A stretch of DNA of 7,311 nucleotides from an uncultured Gemmiger sp. (lineage in GTDB: Bacteria; Bacillota; Clostridia; Oscillospirales; Ruminococcaceae): assembly GCA_959018215.1 (NCBI GenBank), contig CAUEKL010000111.1, positions 1 to 7,311 of the forward strand, read 5' to 3'. This document shows positions 5,189 to 7,311 of the stretch, in pieces. A model generated the notes under the pieces. It saw nothing but the letters and a program-made list of their open reading frames with translations. It had not been told where the DNA came from and made no database searches. Both the position numbers and the translations under genes were made by a program. The first letter of the stretch is position 1. Each line of letters opens with the position of its first letter.

Positions 5189-5794
5189 TCAATACCATTC
5201 GCCCAGCAGATAGGGGTTGCTGCGGCGTTCCTGGCCAAGGGTGGAGAAACTTTCATGTCCGGGCAGAACTTTGGTCTCATCGGGCAGGGGCAGATTGGCC
5301 ACCAGCGACAGGCTGCGGCGCATCTGCTCCGGACTGCCGCCGGGCAAATCCACACGGCCGCAGGAAGAGGCAAACAGGGTATCCCCGCTGAACAGGCAGC
5401 CGTTGCAGGCCAGGCAGACGCTGCCCGGGCTGTGCCCCGGCGTATGCCACAGGCGGAAGGTCAGTTCGTCCACCGTGACGGTGCCGTTTTCGGGCCAGGG
5501 CTCGTCGATGATATCCGGGGTCAGGGGGAACATCTGACTGCCCTGGGCGTCGGCCGGGTCCATCATCACCCTGGCGCCGGTCTGCTGCTTCAGGGCGGCC
5601 ACGGTCCCCACATGGTCATAGTGGCCGTGGGTCAGGAAGATATGGGTCAGGGTGGCACCGGCTTCCTTCAGCGGATCCAGATACCGCGCAGCATCGGCAG
5701 CCGGGTCGATGGCAACGCCGTGTCCGGCTTCGGTGATGAGCAGGAAGGTGTTGGTGCACAGCGGCCAGGGGCCGTTGATATGCAGAAGTTTCAT
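5189..5794 (-). CDS. Metallo-beta-lactamase-fold hydrolase, glyoxalase II-like
   Basis: This 201-residue protein has the short glyoxalase II-like form of the metallo-beta-lactamase fold. The metal-binding residues are all visible: THGHYDH (55-61, giving H56, H58, D60, H61), H121 in HTPGHSPGS, D138 in FSGDTLF and H180 in LPGHE. These bind a two-metal centre that hydrolyses thioesters or related bonds. The protein is shorter than classic glyoxalase II (about 250) because it lacks the C-terminal glutathione-binding helices, so hydrolysis of S-lactoylglutathione is not assured and the substrate is unknown. The frame extends to 5815, but the ATG at 5794 has GAGGT (5800-5804) 5 bases upstream and is preferred. 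That site overlaps the dtd stop codon, and only 8 bases separate the genes, which suggests translational coupling. The same pairing with dtd and hemZ recurs in Clostridia, to my memory. Confidence 0.9.
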   Translation of the reverse strand: MKLLHINGPWPLCTNTFLLITEAGHGVAIDPAADAARYLDPLKEAGATLTHIFLTHGHYDHVGTVAALKQQTGARVMMDPADAQGSQMFPLTPDIIDEPWPENGTVTVDELTFRLWHTPGHSPGSVCLACNGCLFSGDTLFASSCGRVDLPGGSPEQMRRSLSLVANLPLPDETKVLPGHESFSTLGQERRSNPYLLGEWY

Positions 5795-5802
5795 GGGGTA
5801 CC

Positions 5803-6258
5803 TCACTTTTTCCATTCGTCGGTATCGATCATGATGGTCACGGGGCCATCGTTTATCAGGGACACCTGCATGTCGGCGCCGAATTCTCCGTGCTGCAGCT
5901 CCTTCAAAGGCTGTTTGTCCAGTTCGGCAAGGAATGCCCGGTACAGATTTTCGGCAGCTTCCCCCTTGGCGGCCCGGATAAAGCTGGGACGGTTGCCGCG
6001 GGAGGTATCCCCGTACAGGGTGAAATTGGAAACCACCAGAGCGGACAGGCCCAGCTCCGCCGCGCTGCGGTTGAGCTTGCCCTGGTCATCAGTAAAAATA
6101 CGAAGGTTGGCGCATTTGGCGGCCAGTTTGGGGACGATGGTCCCGTCTTCCCCATCGCAGACGCCCAGCAGAATGACAAGTCCCGGGCCGATGGTGCGCG
6201 GCTCCCCGCCGTTGACCACCACCGAGGCTCCGGATACACGTTGAATCACGGCGCGCAT
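5803..6258 (-). CDS. dtd: D-aminoacyl-tRNA deacylase
   Basis: This 151-residue protein matches Dtd in length and sequence throughout. It starts MRAVIQRVSGASVVV and contains ILLGVCDGED (29-38). The two active-site motifs are SNFTLYGD (77-84) and NDGPVTIMID (136-145), the latter carrying the cross-subunit Gly-cisPro pair that enforces selection against L-amino acids. The enzyme is a homodimer that removes D-amino acids, and glycine mischarged on tRNA-Ala, by RNA-based catalysis. The first motif more usually reads SQFTL; here Asn replaces Gln at 78. The ATG at 6258 has AGGAG 9 bases upstream. It follows the membrane-protein gene by 36 bases and precedes the hydrolase gene by 8, so it probably opens or lies within an operon running to the kinase at 2798. 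Confidence 0.96.
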   Translation of the reverse strand: MRAVIQRVSGASVVVNGGEPRTIGPGLVILLGVCDGEDGTIVPKLAAKCANLRIFTDDQGKLNRSAAELGLSALVVSNFTLYGDTSRGNRPSFIRAAKGEAAENLYRAFLAELDKQPLKELQHGEFGADMQVSLINDGPVTIMIDTDEWKK

Positions 6259-6294
6259 GAAGATGTTCTCCTTTTTTTGAATTGATAGTGCCCG

Positions 6295-7311
6295 TCATGG
6301 CTCCAGACAGAGCATGAAATAGCAGGAATCCGCCACAAAGAAGGTGGGCGCAGGATCATCGGCAAAGATCTGCTGCCACTGATTCCACACCGATTCGTCG
6401 GTGGTGACATAGACGGCCGTGGGGTCATACTGCCCGTTGAGCAGCTGTGCCGCGGTATCGGCACGGCTTTGGGCAGCCGCCTCATGGCTGCCGGACACCG
6501 CAATATCCAGGTTGGTGGGCAGCCCTTCCTTGCCGGCCAGGATGGCCAGCAAACGCAGACGGTCTTCCCGCACCTCCCCTGCCGCCAGCAAGGCGCTGCG
6601 GCCGGCACCGATGCCCTCCGTCATGGGATGGCAGGCCACGTTCTCCGTGGGCTGGGCCATGGCCGCTGTAAAGTAGTTTCGCTTTTCAGCCGCCACGGCG
6701 GACAGATCCCACATCTGTACAGCCAGCAATACCGCCAACCCCACACAGCTGCAAGCTGTCGGTCCGGGCAGACGGCGGCAGGCATCCCGCAGGGTATATA
6801 CGCCCCACACCAGCAGGCAGGCGGCAGGCAGGTAGAACATCCGCCCGCTGGCCCGGAAGATGCCGCACAGATCCAGCAGCCACCCGGGCAGCGGAACGGA
6901 GAACCCCACGGTCCCCCACCACACCCGGTTGCTCACCGCAAACAGGGTGAGCAGAGCACAGCCTGCCGCCACCGGCCAGTTGCGCTTCCACCAGGTTTTG
7001 ACCTCCGGAGGACGGCGGACGGCGGCAATGACGGACAGAACCAGGGCCAGGGCCAGCAGAGCCAGCACCCCCAGACCCAGATAGTTGAATCCGTCATACT
7101 GGTTGGTCTGCTGGGGCAGCACCGGCAGCAGCCGGGACCAGGTATACTGTCCCCGGGAATAGGGATTGAAAACTGCATTCAGGTTCATGGAAAACTCGCC
7201 GTAGCCGTCCCGGCTCAGGCCGCTTTCCGTTCCGATGGCACCGCAGAGCACACCACCTGCCAGGGCGGCAACCAGCGCAGCGGCAAAGTCCGCCCCCGCA
7301 CCGCCCCGGCC
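6295..7311 (-). CDS. Polytopic membrane protein resembling DUF6311, C-terminal part (partial)
   Basis: The frame is open from the window edge for 338 residues to a TGA at 6297-6295, so the N-terminus is missing; an internal GTG at 7251 is not a real start. Hydrophobic segments lie at about residues 8-26, 75-98, 112-127, 150-172 and 184-201. A soluble C-terminal part of about 135 residues follows. Conserved-looking pieces are DGYGEFSMNLNAVFNP (35-50), YDGFNYLGLGVL (72-83) and IFRASGRMFYLP (151-162). I recall these as the signature of DUF6311 proteins, large GT-C-like membrane proteins of unknown function found in gut Clostridia and elsewhere. A role in sugar or lipid transfer at the cell surface would be inference from the fold class. 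It lies 36 bases upstream of dtd on the same strand with no terminator in between, but a functional link with dtd is unlikely. Confidence 0.75.
   Translation of the reverse strand, partial: GRGGAGADFAAALVAALAGGVLCGAIGTESGLSRDGYGEFSMNLNAVFNPYSRGQYTWSRLLPVLPQQTNQYDGFNYLGLGVLALLALALVLSVIAAVRRPPEVKTWWKRNWPVAAGCALLTLFAVSNRVWWGTVGFSVPLPGWLLDLCGIFRASGRMFYLPAACLLVWGVYTLRDACRRLPGPTACSCVGLAVLLAVQMWDLSAVAAEKRNYFTAAMAQPTENVACHPMTEGIGAGRSALLAAGEVREDRLRLLAILAGKEGLPTNLDIAVSGSHEAAAQSRADTAAQLLNGQYDPTAVYVTTDESVWNQWQQIFADDPAPTFFVADSCYFMLCLEP

Noticed and set aside
1..7311. Defence island, toxin-antitoxin, prophage or mobile element
   Set aside because: MazG here belongs to the housekeeping mazG-HU-rqcP block with no mazE/mazF partner. 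No transposase, integrase, array of repeats or terminal inverted repeats was seen.

Overview
This window is a GC-rich stretch in which every supported gene lies on the minus strand. It therefore reads, in transcription order, from high to low coordinates. The content points to a spore-lineage Firmicute of the class Clostridia. The evidence is the block mazG - HU - rqcP - yabP - yabQ, a hemZ-type radical SAM gene next to dtd and a metallo-hydrolase gene, and strong AGGAGG-type ribosome binding sites. The high GC and the protein style suggest an Oscillospiraceae/Ruminococcaceae gut bacterium (Faecalibacterium, Gemmiger or Subdoligranulum relatives); that placement is inference from memory, not a search.

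Layout, upstream to downstream. (1) 7311-6295 holds the C-terminal part of a polytopic membrane protein resembling the DUF6311 family, cut by the window edge. (2) 6258-2798 is a tight run: dtd (D-aminoacyl-tRNA deacylase), a glyoxalase-II-like metallo-hydrolase, hemZ, and a uridine-kinase-like P-loop kinase whose start overlaps the end of hemZ by 50 bases. (3) 2797-2637 is the longest gap. It carries a near-consensus sigma-A promoter and an 11-bp hairpin that would lie at the 5' end of the transcript of the next gene, a coiled-coil/zinc-ribbon protein (2636-2157). (4) A second sigma-A promoter, again with a hairpin near the predicted 5' end, precedes mazG (2085-1399). HU (1336-1064) follows with its own possible promoter and ends in a good intrinsic terminator. 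(5) rqcP (973-728) follows that terminator. yabP (639-328) and a partial yabQ (328-1) come after a candidate sigma-E-type promoter.

Most of the genes are housekeeping: nucleotide-pool cleaning (MazG), nucleoid packing (HU), ribosome rescue (RqcP), D-amino acid editing (Dtd). yabP and yabQ belong to the sporulation programme. I found no phage, IS element, CRISPR array, RNA gene or defence system, and no convincing wholly new system. The points most worth a second look are a MazG whose second domain has lost its acidic metal-binding residues, the sigma-E-like promoter before yabP, the terminator separating HU from rqcP, and the 5'-end hairpins on two adjacent transcripts. No stretch longer than about 160 bases lacks a gene.
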